Origin: Trichoplax sp. H2
Lineage: Eukaryota; Placozoa; Uniplacotomia; Trichoplacea
Reading direction: 5' to 3'
Assembly: GCA_003344405.1 (NCBI GenBank)
Contig: NOWV01000124.1
Span: forward strand, 1 to 64,000
DNA length: 64,000 nucleotides
Shown: piece by piece, positions 36,554 through 47,764 of the stretch
How positions within the stretch are numbered: position 1 is the stretch's first letter
Layout of the letters: every line of letters begins with the position of its first letter
Notes under the pieces: generated by a model
Database searches by the model: none
Told to the model about the DNA's origin: nothing
The model's input: only the letters and a program-made list of their open reading frames with translations
Program-made: the position numbers and the translations under genes

Positions 36554-36746
36554 TTACAGTTAAGTATTTGTAAGGTTGTTCGGTTTATACTTCTCTCCAT
36601 TTTTCTTATAATAAATTGTTGATCGATTGTTTCCCCAAATTTTATTTGGTGTCAAAGTTTTGTTAAGTCGATCGGAGTGCAACGAAAGTAGAATCAAAGT
36701 TTATTAAAGTTTTGTAGCTTGATCTCTATACTTTTCATTCATTACA
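36554..36746. repeat. Repeat R3, copy 2
   Basis: Counterpart of 15849-16040, ending TTCATTACA (the reverse of TGTAATGAA). On the reverse strand it has ATGGAGAGAAGTATAAACCG, followed after eight more codons by AACTGTAAGT. This would be a good splice donor; copy 1 has lost it (AACTTTAAGT). Either an LTR fragment or the duplicated first exon of an unknown gene. Confidence 0.7.
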
Positions 36747-38967
36747 CTGACATCTGCCAGTAAATAAATCTAAGAACTGATAATCTTTTCATTGGAGGAA
36801 ATTACTCTAAACTAAGCATTTATTTGCATAAATTTGAATTTGAATTTCAATGCAAAATCAGTCACTTAAAGCTATCAGTGAGCAATATGAAGCCATTATG
36901 TCTTTATCCATAAAAGTATAAAATACTTCATGGATAAAGCGGTATAGTTAAAATTTCCTAATTAAATATTTATGATAAGTACTGTTTAGCTGCTACTCTA
37001 TAGATTATTCTATAGCAGACATTATAGCCTGGATATGAGAATTAAATCCGGTAAGTTTTGTTAACATTTACGAGAAAGAGCCACAAAAGCTAGCGACTTG
37101 CAGGAGAAGTTAGTCTACAACTTAGTTGCTGACTATGAAAGCATTACCTGTGCAACTGTATTTCAACGCGATTACAATTTACCTTATAAACCATTTCAGC
37201 GACTACTAGTACCAGTTGGAGTGAGCTAATTTTAAGAATAATAGACGAAGAGATAGAAATGACTATACTGTAGATTCAGTAGAACCAATATGTGATGCAG
37301 AGCAATTAGTAGTGCTAATGTGAAGATGCAGATCATGCACTTATACATTACATAGCGCTCTGGTACCCCGTTTAGGTTGTTGGACAGGTTGAGTAAAAGT
37401 TCAGGACTACTAATATAATGAAACCGAGCTCCGATATTACCGCGGAAGGCCTGGATGTTAAATTTTAAAAAAGTTTTTACTGAAAAATATTCGTTGTGCG
37501 GTCATGCGAAACCAATTACTCTTAGCCTCTTGTTGTTAATTTAACAACGTTTCGATTAATTTACATATTATTTAAGTGCAACATTTATAGCTTAATTTAT
37601 TAATTAAACCGATTAAGACTATAGCAAACCTCTAAGACAGTAATTGCATAGTATAGTATAGTCTATGTGAATGAATATTAATCTTGGAGTTGTGTTTCGA
37701 TTAATAGGATTGAGTAACAAATTAATGAAGATTGTCACCAATTTTAATGTAAACTAGAAATAGGGCTGAAGATTCATATGCTACTTTACAATTTATGATC
37801 TTCAATGATTGTTTCATAGAATCGGACTACTATAAAAGTTAGCTTCAAATTTCAATAGCAGAATTTAAATACTGGTAACTCGTATCGAATTTCAATGTAA
37901 ATCTCAGAAAACCATCAGTCATTGTTGATTACATTTTCTTGCGTTTAAATTCCATTAAAGAAGCTGATAGCTTTTAGTGATTAAGTTTGCTTTACTCTTT
38001 TAAACTGACGTGTATCGTAAGTATGTTGTTTATGTCGATACTATCGCAACAGTTTATTCTTGCATTAATAACATGATGATAGTATACAATTTAATACAAT
38101 GATAGTCAAACGAAATTACTTATTAACTTTTATTCGTGATCTAAACACGAAAGTATTTCTAATCAAGTGCTTTTAATTCTATAAGCAATCATTTCATAAA
38201 CATAAAAATCTAATTCCAAAGTATTATAGAATGAAGGCTATAAAGTTATTGTAAATTACAGCGTTAAACAAAACACAATTGCCTAATATCATTAGCAAAT
38301 AATCATTAATCTATTTATTGAAGGGAAAGAATTCTTTAAATAATCATCTGTAAACGAAATCATGAATTTCGATAGAATATAAAATAGCAGTCTTATTGCA
38401 TTTTAGGATTGTAGTTCAATAAGATTTATTTTCTATTCTGTATACAGCGACAATAATAATTAATTTTTTGATTACAAGTAAAATGGAATTGAAATCAGAG
38501 CTAAATTAATACACAGGCTATTTAACAAAATTTTATTCTAGCGTACGGTGATTCGATTTCGTATCATTAATATTTTGATTATTACCCTTTCGACGATTTC
38601 TTCAGCTTGTTTCCAGATTAATTAACAACGTAAAATTAATTCACCAAAAGTATCCTTATACTAGTGATTAATGAATTAGATTCTTTAGTTATTTTCTTAG
38701 AATATATAAGAATAACTGATATAATATTAAACATTTACATAATAATTAATATCAAACTATATAATCATTTTTCGATGTTAATCAAAGGTTTCCCTGATGA
38801 AAGGAGAAATAATTTGCTCCATCTTTTATTATCCTTCAAGTTTTAATTTGAATACTTACGCCATATCCGCTGTTTTCTTATGAATAACCGCGTTACAACT
38901 CGCATATATTTGAAATCGAAGTCATACCGTTAGCTTGGTTAAAAATTCGTAATATTAATTTAACATC
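36747..38967. other. Intergenic, nothing recognised
   Basis: 2.2 kb with no supported gene or shared repeat. It includes the 3' flank of the next GPCR. Confidence 0.45.
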
Positions 38968-39984
38968 TCAGCGGGCTGAAGACATGACTCTGATATGATG
39001 TAGCCTTCGTTGTCGATTTGATTCTAAACCTAGAAGTTGCTTGCATACTTTCACTGCTCTTTTTCGGATGTTACTATCAAACAGCAGATATGTAAAAGGA
39101 CTAATGATAGTTATACTTGTAGTCAATGATCTTGATAATAGCGACGTAACGTAGGCCACTTTATCAGTAAAACGTAGCTGATAATACGTTTTTTTAGTTA
39201 TAGCATACCCTAAGATAGTAGCAAAGTATGGCCAAGTAAAACAGACGTAAGATATAGCAATACTCATTAGCGCTTTGATGAATCTTTTCTTTTGAGCATC
39301 CTCTTCAATTTGCTCTGCATTATTAGTAGCAGGACTAACGTAATTTTTTCGAAAAATTATTATTTTTACATAAACGGTAACGATAAAAGTCGACGGTATG
39401 ATATATAGCATGATGACAAGAAATATTAAATAGGCAGAAATTATGTTTGTAATGGGTATAAAATCGCATAACCCGTAATCTTTATTTTTGGATTCCATTA
39501 CGAGAATCAAGGGAGCATTAATTATCACTGCAGTTATCCAGATCGATATTTCGACAAATAAAAGGAAATTATTTTTATATAGACGATTAAATTGCGACAC
39601 AGCTTTTACTATATTACAGTATCTGTCGAAAGCAATTAAACATAAATTCATAATTGAAATCGTATATGATGTAGCTGTAATATAAACAGCCGATTGGCAC
39701 ATTATATCGGCTCCATTGTCATCAGTGGTTCGAGCTAGGATGTGACTGTAGCCATATGTCATAGATATGGCTGTTATAATATCAGAAGTAACAGAGATCA
39801 TAATAAGGTAATATGTCGGTTTATGAAAATTTCGATCAGTTATAAAGATATAAAGCACAAAGATATTGCTAATTAGTCCAATGATAGCTAATGGAAGAGC
39901 TATTATGGAAGTAATATCATACAACTGAATGAAGAAATTATCAATATTGGTTTCATTCGAATCATTGATAACGCCATGATTCAT
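38968..39984 (-). CDS. Class A (rhodopsin-like) GPCR, intact, 338 aa
   Basis: Single-exon receptor, the most divergent intact member. Landmarks are N40 (TM1), D68 (TM2), C96/C173 (disulfide), D120-R121-Y122 followed by C-N-I-V-K-A (others have F-x-[IV]-V-[KR]-P), W149, P197, T250-W251-P252 and S295-P-F-T-Y299 (Ser for Asn of NPxxY), then F-D-S-N-I-R. Loop 3 has R-K-N-Y-V-S-P-A, a degraded form of the family H-Q-x-N-Y-x-Q-P-G. The N terminus has N-D-S and N-E-T sequons. The C tail is Arg-rich and short. A plus-strand frame inside it (39488-39685) is only a shadow. Ligand unknown. Confidence 0.95.
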   Translation of the reverse strand: MNHGVINDSNETNIDNFFIQLYDITSIIALPLAIIGLISNIFVLYIFITDRNFHKPTYYLIMISVTSDIITAISMTYGYSHILARTTDDNGADIMCQSAVYITATSYTISIMNLCLIAFDRYCNIVKAVSQFNRLYKNNFLLFVEISIWITAVIINAPLILVMESKNKDYGLCDFIPITNIISAYLIFLVIMLYIIPSTFIVTVYVKIIIFRKNYVSPATNNAEQIEEDAQKKRFIKALMSIAISYVCFTWPYFATILGYAITKKTYYQLRFTDKVAYVTSLLSRSLTTSITIISPFTYLLFDSNIRKRAVKVCKQLLGLESNRQRRLHHIRVMSSAR

Positions 39985-41969
39985 GAGTGCAAATCGTTAA
40001 GTGAAGAGTTACACCACAGAAGCTATCAATGAATTTTACATTCACTTACTTGTGAATTTTAAGATTTATCGATACTGTAAAATCACAGTTTCGCTATCAG
40101 ATAGTAGCTAAACTGAATAATGTAACGATAATAAGATTGATCTTCTGGAATTTTAAAATTCCACAAAAATGATGAGGATTAACGTATCATTTTTAGTAAA
40201 TATTCTTACCAAGTTATATAGCAATACTGCCTAGACTTCATTATTCGATCCAAATTTAGCTTTCTGATTCAAACTTTAATTCGTACGGTTAAAGCCCTTT
40301 TTGTCTTAAAGTCACTATAGCGCGAATAAAGTAATAGTTTATTAGTTCATATGAATTTATGCTGACTTCAATTTATTTGTATTGTAACTTAAAAATAAGA
40401 TCAACCACGTATAGCGGAGGATTGTTTTCAAATAAGAAGAGATTTTAGATTGCTGTTGAATTTACGTTGCTTGCACCTATTGCAGAAAAAGATATACCAA
40501 TTAAGTCAGTCGAAATTTTCCTTATTATATAAATGATTTAGAAGAATGTCATTATGATAAAAATAGGTGTAGTGCTATTAAAAATATGGTCTAGGTCTAC
40601 TACTTTTTTTTCATTCCAGAATACGTAAATAAAATGCAAATGACAAGTATTATAACAGTCAGATATACAATTGTATGAATTTCTATAGCTGATAGATGAA
40701 TAATTGCAGTATTCTAATTCAATGATATCAACTTTACTTTCCGTAAAACATGACCGTATCGCAAATACTTCATTTACAGAATGTCCGTTTCATATAAATA
40801 ACATTTACAAAATTGTGAATTTGATGAGCGTCTTCACTTAATCTCAAATTGCTTATATTGCTCCCTATAAGTACTATTCTATATTGCGTATTCGACAGCT
40901 AGCAGTATGGATCAGCTATCATAGAAGTAAATTAGCAATTTCAATAACATCTATAAAAGTATTACAAATTAGAAATTTCGTAATTAGTTTAATTTGCCTA
41001 GCAAATACTGTACCCATATTTAATTTAAATCATAAAGTTTAAAGAATTGCTTGATGCTAAATATAAAGACCTTAGATTTGTTACACGATTAGTATTTCTT
41101 ACTAGAATAGGGGGAATTATATCAAATATTCTGGTTATTCGTAACAATCTAGCACATAAAATCATCTCTTTTTAATTTAGTATTTATTACCTTAGCTTGA
41201 ATATAAATAGACTTTCCTTAGTAATCCCGCTTTTTCTACGATCCTTGTATTAAACAATGTTTAACAATTATAAAGCTATACAGTTAATCATAATCATAAT
41301 ATCAAAATAATACATTTGCTAAATTTATTATCAATAAGGCATCGGTACATCACCAAGTACTACTATGAGGTTGGTTGATCAAGAATCTTCAAGACTTTAA
41401 GAAAATTATGATTTATTGAACAAAAACCTCGTTTATAAAGATGCAATGCAATCGATCAACTGAGGACCTCTAATGAAAAAGAACAATTTTACTGTACTAA
41501 ATTACTCACTTATATACTTTTTTGCTTTAACAATCTTAGCACCTTGACTTACTGCACATTGCAGTATTATCATCTCAAATGCAGGACAGTTTTCATCTTT
41601 CATGTGAAGCTCTAGTGTGAGCATTGAAGAACTTCTCTTCAAAATGATACAGTTACTACGCTAGCAATATCTAATACTTAATCCTCTAACAGAATATCTG
41701 TCACAGTTGAACACAATAATTACGGTAGACATTAAATATATCATCAACTTAGAATACAATATTACACTGTCTTACAGCTGTGTATAAGAATCTTTTAGAA
41801 ATGTAAATTAAAAAATCCTATTTTAAGATCTATTATTGCTTAAATATATTTAATATCCAAAATTATAAGATTTATACTTTACAATACTAACGGTACTGTA
41901 ATAGCTAGTTTCGGGTATTCTGGTATTAATCGTACACAGTACTATATTTAGGATAAGGATTACTAATGG
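39985..41969. other. Intergenic, nothing recognised
   Basis: About 2 kb without a supported gene or repeat; the 5' flank of the receptor at 39984 is included. Confidence 0.45.
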
Positions 41970-41974
41970 GTACA

Positions 41975-42604
41975 TGTTACAGTGTTAAATACTGTATTAC
42001 AGTAGAAATATCTATGCTAAGATAATTCTGTTAGACTATCCTTATTTAGTTAACTTATAATTTGGATATACTGCGTTTTAATATAGCACTGACTTTTTAT
42101 GACAGTGACACTTATACTCATACTGAAATTAATGGTTATAATAGGGAATGCAAATCATCTACTTACAGTTCCAATCATTGTGATTGTAGTTTACTTATGC
42201 TAGATTGTAAATTATCATGGAAATGTTCCGTGATAGGGCATATCGTAATCTGACTATTCTGTATTAGTCATTACATGTCTATGTTTGTAAATACTGTTGT
42301 CTACATTATGGAAGCAGTAGCTATAATTAATATCTAATTCAGTAAATGATTCCAATGTTAATTGTATTAACTATGACTCATGAACTATTGAGGAGTAGTA
42401 TATAAATGCAGTATATCGTGAAATAAAGAGAATTATCCAACTTAGTGTTTAACGTAAAATACGAGGCGTTTAAGTCTTTGTGTAGTCTGCTAGTAGAGTA
42501 AAAGTGTTTGTGATAGTGTAGATATCGTTCCTTGATACGTGGTTCAAGGAATTGACTTATTGATCGTATGTTGCGTTGTCTTGTTGCAAAGCTGTTTTGT
42601 GACA
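41975..42604 (+). mobile_element. R2 solo LTR, complete (630 bp)
   Basis: Starts TGTTACAGTGTTAAATACTG and ends GCTGTTTTGTGACA, flanked by a perfect 5-bp duplication GTACA (41970-41974 and 42605-42609). The ends form a short imperfect inverted repeat (TGTTACA/TGTCACA). A TATA-like AGTATATAAATG lies about 20 bases before AATAAAGAG, close to the R4 arrangement. It is the only complete copy; two other copies (11860-12414 and 21068-21267) are cut by assembly gaps. Reverse-strand frame 42378-42620 has no recognisable motif. Read as a solo LTR; no internal region adjoins it. Confidence 0.87.
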
Positions 42605-43511
42605 GTACAACACTCATCATAGCTTAGTATCTACTGTAATTACATTTTGTATAGTGGGACTACAGAGCCTAGATACGGATTAAGCTTATCTGTAACCAAT
42701 TATCGGATTGATACTATATGGTCTGTAGTCGTACGGCTGCTAGACAACATATATAAGAACACAATGTATATCTGTGTAGGATGCAGTTCTAAGTTCTGCT
42801 TGAATAGGCTTATGTGATTTTGTTCACGGAGTAGAGGCTTTAGTTACAACTAAAGAATCATTAAAACTGATAATTTAGTGTACTGGCTTACAGGTATACC
42901 TAGGCAGAGCGGGTTCCATGAAATTACCGTAAAGAAGTGCAACATACTGCCCAAATTTGATTATAATGATAGCTATATCTGATATAATTATTTTCCTAAG
43001 ATTAGATAGTAGTGTTAATATTAGATGATTCCTAACTTCTGTATTAGATATTGTTGATTAGCTATGGTACAAGATTTATGTGACACTAAATACACTGTAA
43101 TTGAGAAAATGCCCAACACCGAAAGATCACGGACTTTAATATAAGAGTAATGATATTTAAGCAGGATAATTAAGATTATAGAAGATAAATGATGATCTAT
43201 TTGAGGAAAAGTATGCTGTTGGATGACTGTAATTAATTACGATCTATAGCCGCAAATGGAATTATCGAAATTTGTTTAATAACGGCTGAAATGGGCTCAC
43301 ATTAGAGACTTAACTTTGCTTTGTGCTAGAATTACCTTAGATTAGATTCTTTTTAGCAATTGATTATTGCTCCCCTGTTCATTAACTTTTTAATAAAGCC
43401 TCTTCTTGAATTCTCTATTGACTAAGACAAGTGTTTTGTGAGATACTGTTATTACCGTTCTTTTCTTATGTTACCCATATCTGTCCTAAACTTAGTTTTT
43501 GATATATAATG
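42605..43511. other. Intergenic, nothing recognised
   Basis: No gene recognised. A TTCACGGAGT near 42832 resembles the recurring LTR-start-like motif with one extra base. Confidence 0.4.
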
Positions 43512-44062
43512 TGTAATGTAACTAGTATTGTGATTGTAGACTGTTAGCCATGTTTAGTATAATGTACGGTAGATATTTATCCTAAGAGATATTTGGTAGC
43601 TATAACTATAGACTGTAGTGGTATAGACTCTATGCTAGAGTACAGATGACTATTTACTGTAAAGTGTTAAGTTACTAATAAGGCTATAGTCAAAAATAGA
43701 ACTGTAAATCATATATTAGGATATGGTTAATTCATTGTACTTTGGCTGGTGCGAATAATGTCTACGTAAGTACTGTAGTCGTATCCATATTGGATTAATG
43801 ATTGTCCGCAGTAGAATTGTGTTACTAAGAATAGTTTAACTATATGTAAAATAAGGTAAAAGGTTGCCATGCGGATTGTAGCTGCGAATGCTACGAAAAG
43901 TATAAAAGCATGCAACTTTAGATTATTCTGTTAGTTCATCGTAGAAGTCTTTAGAAGTAGTATTCGGCTAGAGTAGAGCTGTGTGTAGTTAATCTTTGTA
44001 TAAGATTAAATACAGCCCTTATTTTTCTAAAATTTGGAATCTCGTGATTGGTATATATCACA
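43512..44062 (+). mobile_element. R1 solo-LTR-like element, copy d (551 bp)
   Basis: Nearly identical to 2607-3156: starts TGTAATGTAACTAG, ends GGTATATATCACA. AATG flanks it directly on both sides (43508-43511, 44063-44066), a 4-bp match where other copies show 5 bp. TATAAGATTAAATACAG replaces the AATAAA of copy a. The reverse 62-codon frame (43727-43915) is open. The high identity to copy a suggests recent spread. Confidence 0.85.
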
Positions 44063-44967
44063 AATGATAGGCATGATAAGATGTTTTTAGTATCGCATTT
44101 GTGGCATATCGTTAAAGATCATAATGTTATCTAGGCATAACGATACTAATACCTAAAAATAAAGTTTCAGTTCAGAACAATTGTACTGGAGATTATTTTG
44201 ACCGCGCTATAACGAAATCTCACGAAAGGAAATTACTAAAAACAGGCAAAGTAAATGCAAACGAACATACTGTAAATGTCGTCAGATCTTATAGTCACTC
44301 CATTAACTGTATGTACAGTACAGTATGTTGCGCTAACGATAATGATGATTAAAAGTTAATGAGTACTTGTTACGATTTCAGATTTACAATACTACGAATA
44401 ATATGTTCTAGCTTAGATGGTGTAAAAAAACTATTAATTATCACATATCTGCTTATATTAGTTACTGTAAAACATATTCTATAGAGAAGCATAGATTGTA
44501 CTTTGTAAAGCGGATAATAAATGTAATTGATTGGCATAGGTGGAATTTAGCATAGATATATAAGAGAGTAAATTTTAATAATAATTAAAGTGATTTGAAA
44601 CTTTTTAGTTGCTTTGTAAAACAAGCCATTAATCTAAGAAGGACATTTTACGTGACTACCAAAAATGTTTCCTTACTGTTTTATACTGCTGACTGATGTC
44701 TTACAATAGGATAGTGAAGTTAGTGACGGTTATTAGAAGTATTAAATTGTAATAAAACCTTAGAATCGTAATAAAGTGAATTAATTGTTTTAAAATTGTT
44801 GTTGTAACAGTAGTTCTCTACAATGAAACAATATTGATAGCAGTGCGTCCTATATAGTACACTAACATTCATTCCATATTGTAATAAAAGTCTCCCACAA
44901 TAACTGTCTTAGTCTATAGTATTTTCTAAAAGGCTTTTATCACAAGGTTTTAGGAATACTGTATGTC
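44063..44967. other. Intergenic; weak LTR-like hints
   Basis: No gene recognised. A TATATAAGAGAG near 44556 recalls the R4 TATA region, but the surroundings do not align well. Confidence 0.35.
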
Positions 44968-45240
44968 GCGGACTACTCTCCCGACAAGGCATAAAGTTAA
45001 GCATTCTGTTCCTCTAAGTTGCAAATGTCAACTACTATTTTAGTTTCGGCCTAGAACATCCCTTCTAGATCACAATTTCCCAGATAGACTTCAAAACGTC
45101 GAGCTACTTTTACTTTATTTTTACTAATTCGAGCAACGCGATGCCCCCCGTAAAAGACTGCAGAAATCAACTACTAACGAGCAATATTCGTAGTTACAAA
45201 TCAAATCATAAAAGTTTAGTCGAACCAACTTATATAGATA
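44968..45240 (-). repeat. Repeat R6, copy 2 (reverse)
   Basis: Reverse counterpart of 24085-24345. Conserved blocks are CGGACTACTCTC, TTTTAGTTTCGGCCTAGAAC and AACTACTAACGAGCAATATT. The two copies are diverged but alignable by eye over the full length. Confidence 0.65.
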
Positions 45241-46444
45241 CTCGTCTCTGCAGTTTTTAAATACTTTTCGCTAAAATCCATTCATGACAACTTAATCAAT
45301 CTACGCAGACATGAGTCATCAAACAAAATACTTTTTCTCAAAGAAAATAACATTTCTCCTACGATCTAAATCACTCTACTCATGATATCAAAACTTTTCT
45401 ATTAAGTTCCAGTACTTTTCGGAGTTGTGTATCTTCACAATTTCAGTATTTCTAGTCACATAAATTTTGTACCATAATTAGTCAAATAGCTAATATTAGT
45501 TATTTCAAATATAATAGTTTTCAATCATCTAATTGTAATGAAGGTTAATATTTAGTATTCTCCTTCATAAAATATTTATTTAGTAATGTATTGTAAGATG
45601 ATTTAAGATTTTACTATAGGACTTGAAAGTAATATCCAAATTAGTGTAGATGATAGTGGAAGGATTGTGTTAGACAGTATAATGTGAACCTGTCCACTGT
45701 GGTTGATATAGTTAATACTATTTAAATGTTTGATTTGTAACCGTTGTTACATATTTAGGTTGTTGATGACTAATCTACAAAATTCTTGTAATGTTTACGT
45801 GAACCGTGTCCTTAAGTTGTGAATGACGTCTGTGAGTCATATGTAAGGATTGTCGGTATCTCATTGTAGAATTATAATTGTAACTATTAGTGACTTTTAA
45901 GTGAGAAGATTATGTATTCATTTACTGTAGACTTGTAAGGTTAACTTTATTTGTACTATGTGAGGGAATCGTAAGGTGTAATCTGTTCTAAGATATGTCC
46001 GATTAATTTCTAGTATTGTAGTTTGTAACTACTTATAGCATACTTTAGGATTGATGATTCATAGTTAATAGACCACCTACTGCTCTGCGAAGCATATAAA
46101 ATGGTGGTGTAATCGAGAATACTTTAGTCTTGCTTTCAGTGAAGTCTTCTTCGCTGTAGTCCTGTTTGTAGTTCTTGGTGTTAATCGAAGTCGTGGTCCT
46201 AACCACTAGAGGTCGTGTAACTTAAGAAGAGATCGTAAGTTGTTTTGTTTGGTAAACTTTATAGATCATTTCGCTTGTTAGTTTCATAATGTGTTCAGCC
46301 GTATTGTTATACCTATTGCAAGACTCACTTAAACGGCTTTTTAATTTATAAAGTAAAGCATATTAAAAAAACTGGTGTTGTTCCCCTAATCTCTATCTTG
46401 GTTCAAAGTGTCACCAACCTTAGTGTATCTTAGCAAAATTAAGC
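45241..46444. other. Intergenic; promoter-like stretch near 46.1 kb
   Basis: No gene recognised. At 46093-46107 a GCATATAAAATGGTGG TATA-like box is followed by T-rich sequence with CTTTCAGTG. This could be the promoter region of an unrecognised LTR or of an unseen gene. Confidence 0.3.
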
Positions 46445-46555
46445 TAAATTATTACATAATATTAGCTTTACGATAAAATTTTTTCTTAGTAACCTAACTA
46501 TATCAAATATAGCTATCATTAAAATCAAATATTAGGTGCATCACTAAACATGACT
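46445..46555. repeat. Short diverged repeat R7, copy 2
   Basis: Matches 26163-26277 (TATATCAAATATAGCTATC, AGGTGCATCACTA). It lies about 1.2 kb beyond the stop of the GPCR at 47765. Confidence 0.5.
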
Positions 46556-47764
46556 AAATGGCGAAGAATTTAAGCTGTGATATTTCGAAAGATTGTGTAT
46601 CCGTCATAATCGCGAGAAATTTTAAGGACCTTATTTAGCGAAAGGCAATCTTTACGGCCGTTAGTATGAGGAGAAAAACCATGTAAAATCATAGCGTTTT
46701 TGTACTGCCGCCTTATGGTATACAGTACAGTTGATCATAGCTATTTAAATAATAGCGTAGGTGTGCATTACAAAGTACAGATATACTTTACTTACCATAC
46801 AAAAGAAGAGCCCCAAAAATGGTAGCTATGCCAGTGCTGTGATAATGTATAAATGAATTTTGCAATTGACCATTTGATAGATTTAATACTAACATGTACA
46901 ATAGTACAATATTGCAAAATATACCCCAAGAATGATATGCATGCTGTATTATGTAGTGCTTGGGTCTGAAATATATACGTCAGTCCTACTTAAGTGTACA
47001 TAATTCTTTTCTCTAGTAACTATTAATAATTTATCTGTCAAGTTTCCAATGTTATATATTCACTATTAGGTCAATGCAAGTAAGAAACCCACGGGTAGGA
47101 CATATATACATGTACTGGGGGGGATACAATAATGATGTTCACAGCATATAAATTATTTACTAGTAATTATAAACTAATAATGGATTTATCTTATAATCAA
47201 TTTTTTTAATTGAAGACGATAAGTTCGCGATATTTCAAAGGAGAATCTATTTCGTCAGACATGTTTAATATTTGTCCATGATTTTAGTTTACTTAAAAAT
47301 TAACGTTATTTCCCTTATTGTAGATTTATGGCATTAGTAGCCTCTCCAAAGTTGTTACCATCAATCTCTTGAATCATCAATTAACTATCTTAATTCCTAA
47401 ATTAATAAGGACTTTTTTTAAATTTAACGTGAAAGGAATTCTTTAGTTGATGATCGCAATTTGGCTCTTAAATAGTCACCTGCTAATTAACTTAACGGCG
47501 CATGATTCTATTTTATGTTTATGCTAATTAGTTTACTACAATGAACAACAGATCAGATTGGTTAAAATGAGTCAGCAAGAAATTATTGTATAATTTTATT
47601 TCTATTACAAGGAAAGCTATAGTATAGAAATGTGCTTTTTGATTAAAAGCATTAGCTGCAATTTTATTACAATTTTGCGTATATCAACAAACCACATGAA
47701 GAATCCGTGCACGCACAATATTTATCTATTCATTTATTTTATTCATGCTGTACAGTTTGATGAT
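46556..47764. other. 3' flank of GPCR, nothing recognised
   Basis: No exon recognised. A GGGGGGG-containing patch at 47119-47124 is unusual for the region but has no assigned role. Confidence 0.4.

Noticed and set aside
39488-39685. Plus-strand frame inside the GPCR at 38968-39984
   Set aside because: Antisense shadow of a well-supported receptor.
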